Positions 7,976 to 16,909 of a DNA stretch of 64,000 nucleotides are shown in pieces. The stretch is from CBDFKU01 sp965248975 (GTDB taxonomy: Bacteria; Chloroflexota; Dehalococcoidia; Lucifugimonadales; JAGWBF01). A program made the translations under genes and the position numbers. The notes beneath the pieces are model-generated. The model had not been told where the DNA came from. It did no database searches and saw only the letters and a program-made list of their open reading frames with translations. Position 1 is the first letter of the stretch, and each line of letters begins with the position of its first letter. The stretch covers positions 323,989 to 387,988 of the forward strand of contig CBDFKU010000019.1 of NCBI GenBank assembly GCA_965248975.1. The letters are read 5' to 3'.

Positions 7976-10900
7976 TTGGTCCACTGTCAGAGGTGCACCA
8001 CCCCGTCGCCCCTCAGCCCACGGGCGATTCTATTAGGGGCCGGCGGGCTGTCCTTCCTGGTTGCCCTGCTGCTCACAGGTGTCTGCGCCCTGGCCTGGGC
8101 AAAGAACGAGCAGATCGTCGCCTGGCTCCTTTCCGAAGGCGTGGTCGAAGAGTCGGCGACGCGCACTCTGCCCGACACCGTCAGGTCAGTCACCTTAAGA
8201 GTCGGCATAGGAGGCCTGGTAGCCACCGCGCTGGCAGCGGTGTGGGCCGTTTCGGGAATAGCTCCCTGGGCGCCCGTACGGGCCCTCTTTACTTACCTTA
8301 AGAGGACCCTCAGACCACTAGCGGACCCCATATGGTCTGTGGCGGTCACACTTTCCGTGGCCTGCGGAAGGGGGATTGGGTCCCTGCTCAGCTTGATACA
8401 GTCAGGATCCGTCGCCGTTGTCCAGGTCAGCAGCCGGTTCCTGGCGCGCTCGAGATCATGCCTTCACGCCGCCCTTGAATACACGAGACTGGCAGCCACG
8501 GCCGGCGCTAAGGCGGTCACCCTTGCTGTGGTCATCACCGTGTACGGCAGCTATCGCATAGTCCTAAGCCTATTGCTCGCGACCGCAAAGGTCGCTCAGG
8601 CGATCGGCTTGCCGCTTGGATACCTGTGGCGCGGCTTTTCCACCATCAGAGGCTGCGTGGGACAGGTCGCCTCAACCATCGTGACTTCCCTGGGTCGCAT
8701 GGCATCCATCATAACCAGCCCGATACGGCTGAGCATCGCCACTCTCCTCCGTTACATACTGGCGGGGGCCTCTATGGCCGTAGACGTCGCCAGCGCCGGG
8801 CTGCGCGGCGTGAGACTGGCCGGGGCGTCGGTCACAGGCGGCGTCGGTGCGGTGGCTTCGATGGTCGCCGGCTTGTTGGCGACCGGTGTGGCAGCCGTGG
8901 TACGTCCCTCCTGGCCGGCGGGCTCCTTCGTGGCCCGGGCCGTGGGCGCCGGGCTGCGCTACGGATGGTCCGGTGTATCCGCCATCCTCGGCCTCTTATC
9001 GACGGGCATCTTGGGCGTTGCCAGAGCCTTGGCGTTGGTCACCGGCGGCCTGTGTACGGTCGCCTCAACGGTAGCTGGTCTGCCCGGAATGTGTGGGGCA
9101 GCCGTGGTACGCCCGGTCTGGGTGGGAACCTCCACCGTCGCACAGGCGGTAGGCGCCGGGCTGCGCAACGGGGTGAAGGGGGTATCCACCACCCTCGGCT
9201 ACGTTTTGACCACTGTGCTGTTCGCTGCCAGGATCATTGGACTGGCCTTACACGGCATCTGGCTTGGTATGGCTGCGGTCGCCGAGGGCCTTGAGAAGGC
9301 AACCACCACTGCCGGCCACCTCTTAGGATTAGGCGTGGCAACCGTGGTACGACCTTTCTTGTTGGCGGTCTCCAGCGTAGCTCGGATGACGCTCTGGGGA
9401 CTGCACCGCGTCAGGGTGCTATGTATATCTCCGATCCTCGTCTTCGTGCGAACCGGGGTAGGCGCCTTCTTGGGCCTTATGGCACTGGGTTTGTACACAG
9501 GCACCCGCACCCTATGGCTTGGGATCGTAACTGTCATCCGGCCCTTCTGGTTGGGCAGCTCCCTCATAGTCCGGGTTGTCCATGGGGGACTGAAACGTGT
9601 CGGGCAGGTCATCATCACCATCCTTCGGCACCTGTGGCTGGGCACCTCAACGGCCGTCCTAGCCCTCGTCTGGGTGCTGGGCTATCCAGTTAGGGCCGTG
9701 CTGGCCATCCTCCGGGGACTGAGGGCGACCCCGATCTTTGTAGCACGAATCGGGTGGACCGGCGCAGGAGCAATGCCAGATGTAGGGAGGTTGGCAGTAT
9801 CGATGGCAACAAAAAGAAAGGGGGTGTACGCAATGTCGGAGTTCAACCTGACTCGGGAGCGAGTGCTCTCGCTTATCGCCACGGTGTGGCTGTTCGGCAT
9901 CGGCGGTTTCTTTGCCGCGTGGGCCCTGTGGCCCGCCCCGCCGGAACCGACCGTCAAGGTCGTTCACTGGGCCACCGGCCACCTGATGCGGGATGGGAAG
10001 GAGCTGCGGCTGCTGCCGGTGATGGCAAAGGAGTTCAACGAAGCCGGCCACAGGACCGGGTCCGGCACCAGGATCGTTGTCGAAGCCCACAACGTACCCT
10101 CTGAGCTGCAGGCCGACTACCTGGTCACAAGGCTGACAAGCGGAAGGCGAATCGATCTCCACGGGATCACCAACGGGTACGTCGATCGTAAGACATCGGA
10201 CTCGAATCCCACTATAGTTACACCCTCCAGCGCCCACTGGCTGGTCAGCGCCAATCACGCTGTCGGCCGCGAGGTGGTGGCCCTCGATGCGGCCCAGAGC
10301 ATAGTCGGTCCGGTCATCGGGATAGTCACCTACGAGGAGATGGCCAGATGCCTCGGCTGGCCTCACAAGCAGATAGGCTACAGCGACATCATAACGCTGC
10401 GAAGCGACCCTGACGGCTGGTCAAGCTACCCATGCGCCAAGGCCGAGTGGGGGAAAGATCCGCTGGTGGCCTACACAGACCCCACTACCTCCAGCACGGG
10501 TCGCAGCCTGCACCTTGCGCTTTACTCCTTCGCCGCCGATAAGCTGCCCCAGGACCTCACGCTGGACGATGTCGGAGACCCGGAGGTGGTCGACTACGTC
10601 AGGCAGTTCCAGGGCCTGATAGACCACTATCTGATCGGCACCACCGTGCTGAACACCAAAGTCCATCAAGGCCCTCGCTACGGGCATTTCTTCATCATGC
10701 CAGAGGACAACCTGATCCACCTTTACGAGGGAACCGAGCGAGCCTTCGTCAACTGGAAGAAGATAGTTCCCGATCCCATCGAGCCCGGATCGATGGTGAT
10801 GATCTATCCCAAGGAAGGTTCCATGCCCCGGAACAACTGCGCCTGCATCGTCCAGGCCGACTGGGTGACGGAGGAGCAGGTCGAGGCGGCCCAGGTGTGG

Positions 10901-11761
10901 ATCGACTTCATCCGGGAGGACGAGCAGCAGCGGTCCTTCATGTCGGCAGGCTTCAGACCGGGTACCGACCTGTCCCTCACCGACCCCGCCAGCAAGATAA
11001 ACGGCAAGTATGGGCTTGACCCGAACCAGCCGACGAAGGTGCTCAACCCCTCGCTGATCGACCCCGCGGTCGCGGCGGCCATAGACGGTTCCTGGGAGCT
11101 GGTGAAGAGGCCCGGGATCGTGACCTTCGTGGTGGACACCTCCGGCTCGATGATGGGCGGCAAGATCGCCCAGGCCAGGGATGGGCTGGTCCGAGCCCTG
11201 GACAACATGGCCAGGAACAACCAGGTGGGGCTGGTAACCTTCAACGATACCATCGACACCACTATTCCCATTCGCCCGCTGGCGGAGAATCGCTTCGCCC
11301 TGGCCGATGCCGCCCACGAGATGCGGGCCGAGGGTAGGACCGCCCTTTACGATGCCATCAAAGCCGGCATTCAGATGACCCACGATGCGCCGGGCGACCC
11401 AGACGCGATCCGAGGCGTGGTAGTCCTCACCGACGGCAGGGCCAACAAGGGTGGAACCCGGCTGGATCAGCTCATAAAGATGCGGTCCACCGATGAGACG
11501 GTGATTCGGCAGTTCGGTGGGTTCGAGAACGGCCCGGCGCCGGTGACAGAAGAGGGGGTGAGCGTCGCCAAAAACGAAACGGTCGGATCCGCGCTGGCCC
11601 TCGAAACCGACAACTCCGTCCAGGTCTTCTTCATCGGCGTCGGCGACGATACCGACCTGGACATCGGTAGAATGCTGGCCCAGGCCACCGGCGCCGAGTT
11701 CCAGGGTGTTACCGAAGATGACTTGGCCCAGGTCCTGGAGGAGTTCAGCAAATACTTCTAG
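7976..11761 (+). CDS. Multi-pass membrane repeat region fused in frame to a solute-binding-like and VWA-domain protein
   Basis: One uninterrupted frame encodes 1261 residues. Residues about 18-610 are almost entirely hydrophobic Gly/Ala/Val-rich segments with short basic loops and contain imperfect internal repeats; the VVRP motif recurs at 8897, 9104 and 9344. A new Met at residue 620 (base 9833) follows AAAGGGGG and begins MSEFNLTRERVLSLIA, a single membrane anchor, then a region resembling ABC solute-binding proteins (about 660-1000). A VWA domain (about 1035-1255) has the MIDAS motif DTSGSMMG and later VVLTDGRAN. The listed start is a TTG without a good ribosome site. Two proteins, the second starting at 9833, are therefore quite possible. 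Confidence 0.75.
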   Translation: MVHCQRCTTPSPLSPRAILLGAGGLSFLVALLLTGVCALAWAKNEQIVAWLLSEGVVEESATRTLPDTVRSVTLRVGIGGLVATALAAVWAVSGIAPWAPVRALFTYLKRTLRPLADPIWSVAVTLSVACGRGIGSLLSLIQSGSVAVVQVSSRFLARSRSCLHAALEYTRLAATAGAKAVTLAVVITVYGSYRIVLSLLLATAKVAQAIGLPLGYLWRGFSTIRGCVGQVASTIVTSLGRMASIITSPIRLSIATLLRYILAGASMAVDVASAGLRGVRLAGASVTGGVGAVASMVAGLLATGVAAVVRPSWPAGSFVARAVGAGLRYGWSGVSAILGLLSTGILGVARALALVTGGLCTVASTVAGLPGMCGAAVVRPVWVGTSTVAQAVGAGLRNGVKGVSTTLGYVLTTVLFAARIIGLALHGIWLGMAAVAEGLEKATTTAGHLLGLGVATVVRPFLLAVSSVARMTLWGLHRVRVLCISPILVFVRTGVGAFLGLMALGLYTGTRTLWLGIVTVIRPFWLGSSLIVRVVHGGLKRVGQVIITILRHLWLGTSTAVLALVWVLGYPVRAVLAILRGLRATPIFVARIGWTGAGAMPDVGRLAVSMATKRKGVYAMSEFNLTRERVLSLIATVWLFGIGGFFAAWALWPAPPEPTVKVVHWATGHLMRDGKELRLLPVMAKEFNEAGHRTGSGTRIVVEAHNVPSELQADYLVTRLTSGRRIDLHGITNGYVDRKTSDSNPTIVTPSSAHWLVSANHAVGREVVALDAAQSIVGPVIGIVTYEEMARCLGWPHKQIGYSDIITLRSDPDGWSSYPCAKAEWGKDPLVAYTDPTTSSTGRSLHLALYSFAADKLPQDLTLDDVGDPEVVDYVRQFQGLIDHYLIGTTVLNTKVHQGPRYGHFFIMPEDNLIHLYEGTERAFVNWKKIVPDPIEPGSMVMIYPKEGSMPRNNCACIVQADWVTEEQVEAAQVWIDFIREDEQQRSFMSAGFRPGTDLSLTDPASKINGKYGLDPNQPTKVLNPSLIDPAVAAAIDGSWELVKRPGIVTFVVDTSGSMMGGKIAQARDGLVRALDNMARNNQVGLVTFNDTIDTTIPIRPLAENRFALADAAHEMRAEGRTALYDAIKAGIQMTHDAPGDPDAIRGVVVLTDGRANKGGTRLDQLIKMRSTDETVIRQFGGFENGPAPVTEEGVSVAKNETVGSALALETDNSVQVFFIGVGDDTDLDIGRMLAQATGAEFQGVTEDDLAQVLEEFSKYF

Positions 11762-11835
11762 CCGAGACACCGGCGCGGTGACTTAGGACCCGATAGACGG
11801 CACGACAGCGCAGAGTCAGGCGAGGGAGGAAAGCC

Positions 11836-13065
11836 TTGCGAACTCACTTTAACAGCTCTGGAAGGATCGCCAGGATGTTGGCGACCAACAGATGGGCTAG
11901 TCGCTTGAGGGGTGCCGGGCTGGGGCACCCCTTCGGCATCACCCTGATGGCTGTCACTTTGCTTCTGGCAGGGACGATGTGGTGGCGGATAGGTCTGGAT
12001 ACCTGGGTTATTCTCGGGATCGCCCTGCTGGGCCTGCTGGCCTACTTCGCTTCCGTCTTTGCCGTCGGCCTGTGGCAACCCGAACCCTCGGAGCCAGGAT
12101 TGCGGCAACTATACTCCATCCGGCGGTCCATGGAGGCCACCCTGGCCGACCGTAAAGCAGCTCGAGGTAGCGGCCCGTCTGAGCTTGAACGCGTCCTCTT
12201 CGAGGCGATCTCTCATCTGGACCGGCAGGTCGCTCCTGCCCTTCGGCAGCTTCTGGACCGACATCAGGATCTAAGCCGGCACCTGGACCGCTACGAACGG
12301 GGAGAGCTTCCCACGCCCGAGGCCGGAGTGCTTCAGCGGCTGCGGGATATCCACGCCCGACAGCAGGTGGCCATAAAGGAGTCCGTGCAGCAGGCTTCCA
12401 ATGCCGCCGCGACCCTGGTAGCGCTCCTACAAGAGGGTGATGAGTCCAAGGTGGCGACCCAGGCACAGGCATGGGCCGCGGAGCTGCTGAGCCTGTACGA
12501 TGCCATCGCCAAGGTGCTCCGTAATGAAGCCGACCGGAGCGAGCTCGATGAGGTGGGCGCGGACGTAGATGTGAAGCCCTCTACGTCAATCGGGAACTCC
12601 AGCCCCTCTTCCATCGACTTCAGCAACAACGGGCACTCTTCGGAGGACTTCCCGCGCCTCGTGGAGGAGGCCCTGCGCCAGATGAACAACCCCGATGCCC
12701 TATCCAGATGCGGGCTCATCTACTGGCTTCCCGGCACCCTTGCCACCGGCTCGCGGCATACCGACCACCGAGCGCCAGCACAGCCTGGGCCCCTGGACCA
12801 AGCCCAAGCCCTGCGTGAGGTGCTTGTTTCGGCCATTGAACGGCTGAAGCCTGTGGGTGAATACGTTCGAGCCGGAGCACCGGAGGCCCTCCAGCACCAC
12901 ATCCTGCACGAAGAGTACGTGCTGGACAAGTCCACCAGGTACGTCATGATGCGCCATGGCATCAGCGAGAGCACCTTCCACCGAAACCGGCGGGCAGCCA
13001 TCTCCGCCGTAGCCCGTCAGCTTGAGACCAGGGAAGAGCTGATTGCGCAGGGAGGAAAGCGGTGA
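11836..13065 (+). CDS. Membrane-anchored protein with coiled-coil middle and C-terminal HTH-like domain, function unknown
   Basis: A 409-residue protein that I do not recognise as a named family. Two hydrophobic segments lie at about residues 32-50 and 56-78, followed by a long charged helical region, a Ser/Asn-rich linker near 245-265, and a C-terminal segment (about 355-400) that reads like a sigma-region-4/HTH fold (HGISESTFHRNRRAAISAVAR). Such C-terminal HTH modules occur in Chloroflexota regulators. The start is a TTG preceded by GAGGGAGGA. It lies 74 bases after the VWA protein, same strand, so the two may form an operon. A membrane-tethered regulator is a guess from layout. Confidence 0.65.
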   Translation: MRTHFNSSGRIARMLATNRWASRLRGAGLGHPFGITLMAVTLLLAGTMWWRIGLDTWVILGIALLGLLAYFASVFAVGLWQPEPSEPGLRQLYSIRRSMEATLADRKAARGSGPSELERVLFEAISHLDRQVAPALRQLLDRHQDLSRHLDRYERGELPTPEAGVLQRLRDIHARQQVAIKESVQQASNAAATLVALLQEGDESKVATQAQAWAAELLSLYDAIAKVLRNEADRSELDEVGADVDVKPSTSIGNSSPSSIDFSNNGHSSEDFPRLVEEALRQMNNPDALSRCGLIYWLPGTLATGSRHTDHRAPAQPGPLDQAQALREVLVSAIERLKPVGEYVRAGAPEALQHHILHEEYVLDKSTRYVMMRHGISESTFHRNRRAAISAVARQLETREELIAQGGKR

Positions 13066-13082
13066 AAGGCGCCCGGTGGAGG

Positions 13083-14417
13083 TCAGACCGGTGTGGCCCC
13101 GGGTCGAACTATCGGCCTTTCCGCCGGGAGGACGACCTTCTTTTGCGGACGCCTGGCCAATAAGAAGACAACAGAGGCGGTCAGACATAAGACGGCAAAC
13201 AGTGCAAAGGCGTATTTGTATGAATCCATCGAGTCGTGGATCACCCCCGCCACCAGGGGCGCGGCGATCATGGGGAGGACACGAAGCAGATTAGAGGCCC
13301 CGATTATCGAGCCGATGTATCTCCTGCCAAAGAAGTCGGCCCAAGCCTGGTTCCCCAGCTGCATCCCGCCGATGACGGTCATCCCCAGGTACACCATGAT
13401 CAGGTACAACACCGCGACCGGGGCGTCGCCGAAGGCCGCCAGGAGGGCGAGAGAGGTTCCGTATAGAGCCGCGTAGGGTACCAGCAGGACCCGGGCTGAG
13501 GAAAGCTGGACGCAAAAGCCCCAGGCGAAAGCCCCTATCAGGACTCCGACCGCGTACGCACTGACCAGCCTGGAAGCCGTCCCCGGCGTAACGCCCAGCT
13601 CGGTGAAATACGGATGCAGGACGACGAGCACCGCCAGAGAGGGGAAGCTTATCAAGATCAGGCCTCCGTTGAGGAGCCAGAACGCGGCGGTCCTGCTGGC
13701 CTCCCTCAGCGTCCAGTTGATATCGGAAACCTCGTTCGCTTCCTTATCGGGCCGGGAGGCGGCACTCTGGGATTGTTCCCATGCTTCCCTGGTCATCCCG
13801 TCCGGATACTGTCCGACATCCTCTGGTCTGCGGCGTATCGCTAGCCAGGCGATAGGGGTGGGTACGGCGATGGTGGTCAGCCCCAATAACAGCCATACCA
13901 TGCGCCAGTCCTGCCAGTCGACTATCGCCTGGGTAAGCAACGGGAAAGTCATTCCGGCAGCTGCGGAGGCGATAGAAAAGCTGGCGAAGGCGATGCCCCG
14001 CTTCTTGAGGAACCAGTTGGCCGCCGCCGCTGGTGCACTGACCTGCAGTAGCCCGGCCATCGATACTCCCAGGCCGACACCGTAGACTATGTAGAACTGC
14101 CACAGCGCCTGGACCTGGGACGACAGCACCAGCGACAGTCCCAGCGCCAGCAGGCAGGCGGTGCCTACGATGCGGGCTCCGTGCTTGTCCACGGTTCTGC
14201 CCAACAGCGGTGAGGAGATAGAGCCCACCAGGCCCGAGACCGACACCACTCCCAGGAGCTTGGAGTGGGAAACGCCAAACTCCTCGGTCAACGGGTCGAT
14301 CAAAACAGTGAAGGCCCAATGGGCGGAGCCGCCGGCAAATATAGCCGCCAAGCCGATTGCTAGGAGGATCCACCAGCCTCGAAAAATATTGAGCCTGGGG
14401 ATCGGGAAGAACGTCAC
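13083..14417 (-). CDS. MFS transporter
   Basis: A 444-residue Major Facilitator Superfamily permease with about twelve hydrophobic segments. After the first helices, the loop GRTVDKHGARIVG is the MFS motif between TM2 and TM3 (GxLxDrxGrR-like). The central loop (about 200-225) is charged, and the second half begins with AAFWLLNGGLILISF. The overall pattern matches oxalate/formate antiporter-like or monocarboxylate-transporter-like members that occur with catabolic genes in this lineage. The substrate is unknown. It converges with the 11836 gene, with 17 bases between stops. Confidence 0.88.
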   Translation of the reverse strand: MTFFPIPRLNIFRGWWILLAIGLAAIFAGGSAHWAFTVLIDPLTEEFGVSHSKLLGVVSVSGLVGSISSPLLGRTVDKHGARIVGTACLLALGLSLVLSSQVQALWQFYIVYGVGLGVSMAGLLQVSAPAAAANWFLKKRGIAFASFSIASAAAGMTFPLLTQAIVDWQDWRMVWLLLGLTTIAVPTPIAWLAIRRRPEDVGQYPDGMTREAWEQSQSAASRPDKEANEVSDINWTLREASRTAAFWLLNGGLILISFPSLAVLVVLHPYFTELGVTPGTASRLVSAYAVGVLIGAFAWGFCVQLSSARVLLVPYAALYGTSLALLAAFGDAPVAVLYLIMVYLGMTVIGGMQLGNQAWADFFGRRYIGSIIGASNLLRVLPMIAAPLVAGVIHDSMDSYKYAFALFAVLCLTASVVFLLARRPQKKVVLPAERPIVRPGATPV

Positions 14418-14616
14418 AAGCTTGTTGGCGACACTAGACGTACGGCTTTACGGATGCGCCCAATCACCTCTCCCAAAGAGCCGGACAAACCTTACCCCCA
14501 AACCTTATCCCGACGTAAGAGTATAGGCCATATTCCGGCGGGTGGGAACCTTCAATCCGTGCTGAAAGAAGCCGGGAAATCACCCGGTTAACGCTCTATG
14601 GAAGGGAGGGTCGGGC

Positions 14617-14673
14617 CTAACGATAGAGGGCCGGGAAGCGGACGAACCGCTTTATCCCGGCCCCTATCGTTAG
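14617..14673 (-). terminator. Long imperfect hairpin between archaellin gene and MFS gene
   Basis: CTAACGATAG at the left end pairs with CTATCGTTAG at the right, followed inward by GGGCCGGGA/TCCCGGCCC and AGCGG/CCGCT around a short loop. It lies in the 369-base gap between the archaellin stop (14787) and the MFS start (14417). Placement fits a transcription terminator for the leftward archaellin unit, but there is no clear U tract, so a leader structure for the MFS mRNA is an alternative. Nothing else coding is seen in the gap. Confidence 0.55.
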
Positions 14674-14786
14674 TCGGAGGACGAAGGGAAACCATGCCGC
14701 ACTAGTCTCTTCCCCGCCCCGTGGTCATCCTGTCCTCATCACTCCCCGGACCGTTGCGACCCAAGTTCAAATGCTGTGGTACGAAT

Positions 14787-15386
14787 CTATCCCAGTTTGT
14801 TGAAGGACTCCAGCACGACAGGCGTCCTGCGCTGGAGATGGATCACGGCCCCCTGTGGCGGCTTGACCTGAATAGAGAACTTCTTGTCTTTCCCCAGGTC
14901 GGGGTTCAGCTTCGACTCCAGTCCGATGACCTTTACCTCATACATCTCTCCGGGCTCCACCAGCTTGTCGCTGTCCGCATTCCCCATCGCCGTCACCGTG
15001 AACCCTCCGGTCGATGCCGTCGAAGCCAGCGTCACCGACTGGTCCACGTCCGTGTAGGTGATCACGGTCTCGCCCGGCGTCAGGTCTACCGCCTGCCCAC
15101 CCGCAGCATTGGCCAGATGGAAGATGATCTCGTCCACAGCGTCCCCGGTGGAATTCGTCTTGGCGACCAGAGAGCCCCGGACCTCGATGGTCCCCCTGGC
15201 TTCAGTCAAGCCGGCTTCTATCGTTTCCTTTGATTTGTCGCTGGCGAAGAGGCCGGTAGACAGGGCGGCGAAGGCGAACACAGACGACACCACCACGAAG
15301 GCTATCAGCACTATGGCCGTCTCGAGTCCGGTGATCCCTCGCTCGTCCCCAAACCGACCGATGCTGGTTTTCAACAAGCGCCTCAC
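14787..15386 (-). CDS. Archaellin (archaeal-type flagellin) family protein
   Basis: A 199-residue protein with the hallmark archaellin N-terminus: a short basic leader ending in ERG, the class III prepilin-type cleavage site, then ITGLETAIVLIAFVVVSS, the near-invariant archaellin core helix. The rest is a beta-rich domain with GGQAVDLTPGETVITYTDVD. I choose the GTG at 15386 (GGAGG 7 bases upstream); an in-frame TTG at 15452 would give a longer leader. In archaea a FlaK/PibD-type peptidase processes such proteins and they assemble into the archaellum; archaella have been reported in some Chloroflexota. No assembly ATPase or platform gene lies in this window. A paralogue sits immediately upstream. 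Confidence 0.85.
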   Translation of the reverse strand: MRRLLKTSIGRFGDERGITGLETAIVLIAFVVVSSVFAFAALSTGLFASDKSKETIEAGLTEARGTIEVRGSLVAKTNSTGDAVDEIIFHLANAAGGQAVDLTPGETVITYTDVDQSVTLASTASTGGFTVTAMGNADSDKLVEPGEMYEVKVIGLESKLNPDLGKDKKFSIQVKPPQGAVIHLQRRTPVVLESFNKLG

Positions 15387-15501
15387 TGGAAAACCTCCGG
15401 CTATCTGGTAATTAAGAGTTCCACTGTTCCCTATCGGGCCTTTGGGCCTCAAACCTCGTTTCCGAAGCCTTTAGCCCAAAGCCCTGGGTAGATACCGCTG
15501 G

Positions 15502-16093
15502 CTAGCCTAGGTCGTTATAGGTTTCCAACACCACGGGTGTCCTGCGTTGGATGTTGACCACCGCACCCTGTGGAGGCTTCACCTGGAGGCTGAAGTCTTT
15601 GTTCTTCGGCAGGTCAGCGGTGGTCAGTTTGGCTACCAGGCCGGTGATCTTTATCTCATACATCTCGCCGGGCTCCACTAGTTTGTCGGAATCGGCACTG
15701 CCTAGTCCGGTCGCAGTCCAATCGCCGCTGACCAGAGTGACCACCTGATCAACATCGGCATAGCTAATGAGAGTCTCACCCGGAGTCAGGTCTACGGCCT
15801 CGCCACCGGCGGCGTTGGCCACCTGGAAGGAGATCTCATCGATGGCGTCGCCAGTGGTGTTGGCCTTGGCCATGATGGAACCCCTGACTTCCAAGGTGCC
15901 TCGGGCTTCCGACAGACCAGCGTTAATGGTGTCCTTGGACTTGTCGCTGGAGAAGAGACCCGTGGACAGCGCTGCGAAAGCGAACACTGAGGAGACCACC
16001 ACGAAGGCGATCAGCACGATGGCCGTCTCGAGTCCTGGACTGCCTCCAGACTTTCGGCGCGGCTTTCACCAGGTGCGACATGCGGTTTGCCAT
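15502..16093 (-). CDS. Archaellin family protein, second paralogue, with apparent N-terminal frameshift
   Basis: A paralogue of the 14787-15386 gene. From 16017 the frame reads LIAFVVVSSVFAFAALSTGLF, then DAIDEISFQVANAAGGEAVDLTPGE, closely matching the first copy. The well-placed start, ATG at 16093 after GGAGGAGGG, opens MANRMSHLVKAAP in another frame. The archaellin core (GLETAIVLIAFVV) is reached only by shifting one base near 16050-16065, because a TGA blocks the core frame upstream. Removing one base would give 196 residues, close to the first copy. This could be an assembly error, a real inactivation or an internal start at a GTG; I favour error or a very recent mutation. Confidence 0.75.
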
Positions 16094-16216
16094 TGTATCT
16101 ACCCTCCTCCGAGATCGGTCCACGGCCGGTGACTCCTTCGAGCGGGTGTTCGCCTGGTTTAAAAGAACCACCTGTGCCTCGATGTATTATCTCAACGCCC
16201 CAGTGACCCTCTAAGT

Positions 16217-16247
16217 CCCCTTGGTATCGTCATACTGATACCAGGGG
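16217..16247 (-). terminator. Hairpin between unknown gene 16458 and archaellin gene
   Basis: CCCCTTGGTATC and GATACCAGGGG form a stem with a short loop in the 364-base gap between the archaellin start (16093) and the next minus-strand stop (16458). It is probably a terminator for the 16458-16796 gene. No gene is seen in the rest of the gap. Confidence 0.45.
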
Positions 16248-16457
16248 ATCGCCTCGGATGACCCCCGGCGTGCGTGGATTCGGGCAGTAACGCATCAACA
16301 AGCTGTCCCCGCCGATCGGCTGGAAGGGGTGGCGGGGCTAAAGATGATAGGAAAAGGGGCATGGAGGGACCTAAGGCAACGGTGGACGCGTTGTCGATCT
16401 ACAAGGGACTGCGGGACATGAGCTCAGGAAGAGGCCAGCGGTCTGGAGGCGCGGCTG

Positions 16458-16796
16458 CTACGCCCGCCAGTCGGCCAGGACCTCGCTGGGTGGCAGCGAT
16501 TGCAATCCATCGGCACCAAGCAGGGGCATGACGTGGTTTACGATCCAGTGGGCATACTCCGAGTCTGACGCAATCATTCGCTCCATGGTCTTGGTGGGGT
16601 CGTCTATCTCCTCGTATATGACGATGACGTCCCCCTGCGGCATGTGCTGCAGACAGACGAACTCCCTGGCGGTCCCCATAACCTGGCGGTTCGCTATGCA
16701 TTGTTCCCTGCGAGGGCCTTCCATCTCTTCGAAAGCTTTTCTCAGAGCCTCGATGTTGCCTGCCGGAACTGGCAATACGGATATTTTCGCAACCAT
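16458..16796 (-). CDS. Conserved hypothetical small protein, possible dimeric alpha-beta barrel
   Basis: A protein of 112 residues from the ATG at 16796 (MVAKISVLPVPAG). That start is preferred over an in-frame one 17 codons earlier because GAAAGGAAAG lies just upstream. The sequence alternates strands and helices (EALRKAFEEMEGPRRE, GDVIVIYEEIDDPTKTMERM), as in small antibiotic-biosynthesis-monooxygenase-like or DUF-type ferredoxin-fold proteins in SAR202-like genomes. No catalytic residues can be assigned and the function is unknown. It lies between the archaellin pair and the Ser/Thr kinase, on the same strand. Confidence 0.6.
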   Translation of the reverse strand: MVAKISVLPVPAGNIEALRKAFEEMEGPRREQCIANRQVMGTAREFVCLQHMPQGDVIVIYEEIDDPTKTMERMIASDSEYAHWIVNHVMPLLGADGLQSLPPSEVLADWRA

Positions 16797-16909
16797 TTCT
16801 TCACTTTCCTTTCTGGGATAGGACGGTACCGAGACCGACGTTGCCACGGACAGAGTTCAAGACAGACTTACCGGAAAGCTACTCTCCATACTTTGCCGCA
16901 GGCATCTTT

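Noticed and set aside
10421..11770. 449-codon minus-strand ORF
   Set aside because: Antisense of the VWA/solute-binding gene, which has clear domain motifs.
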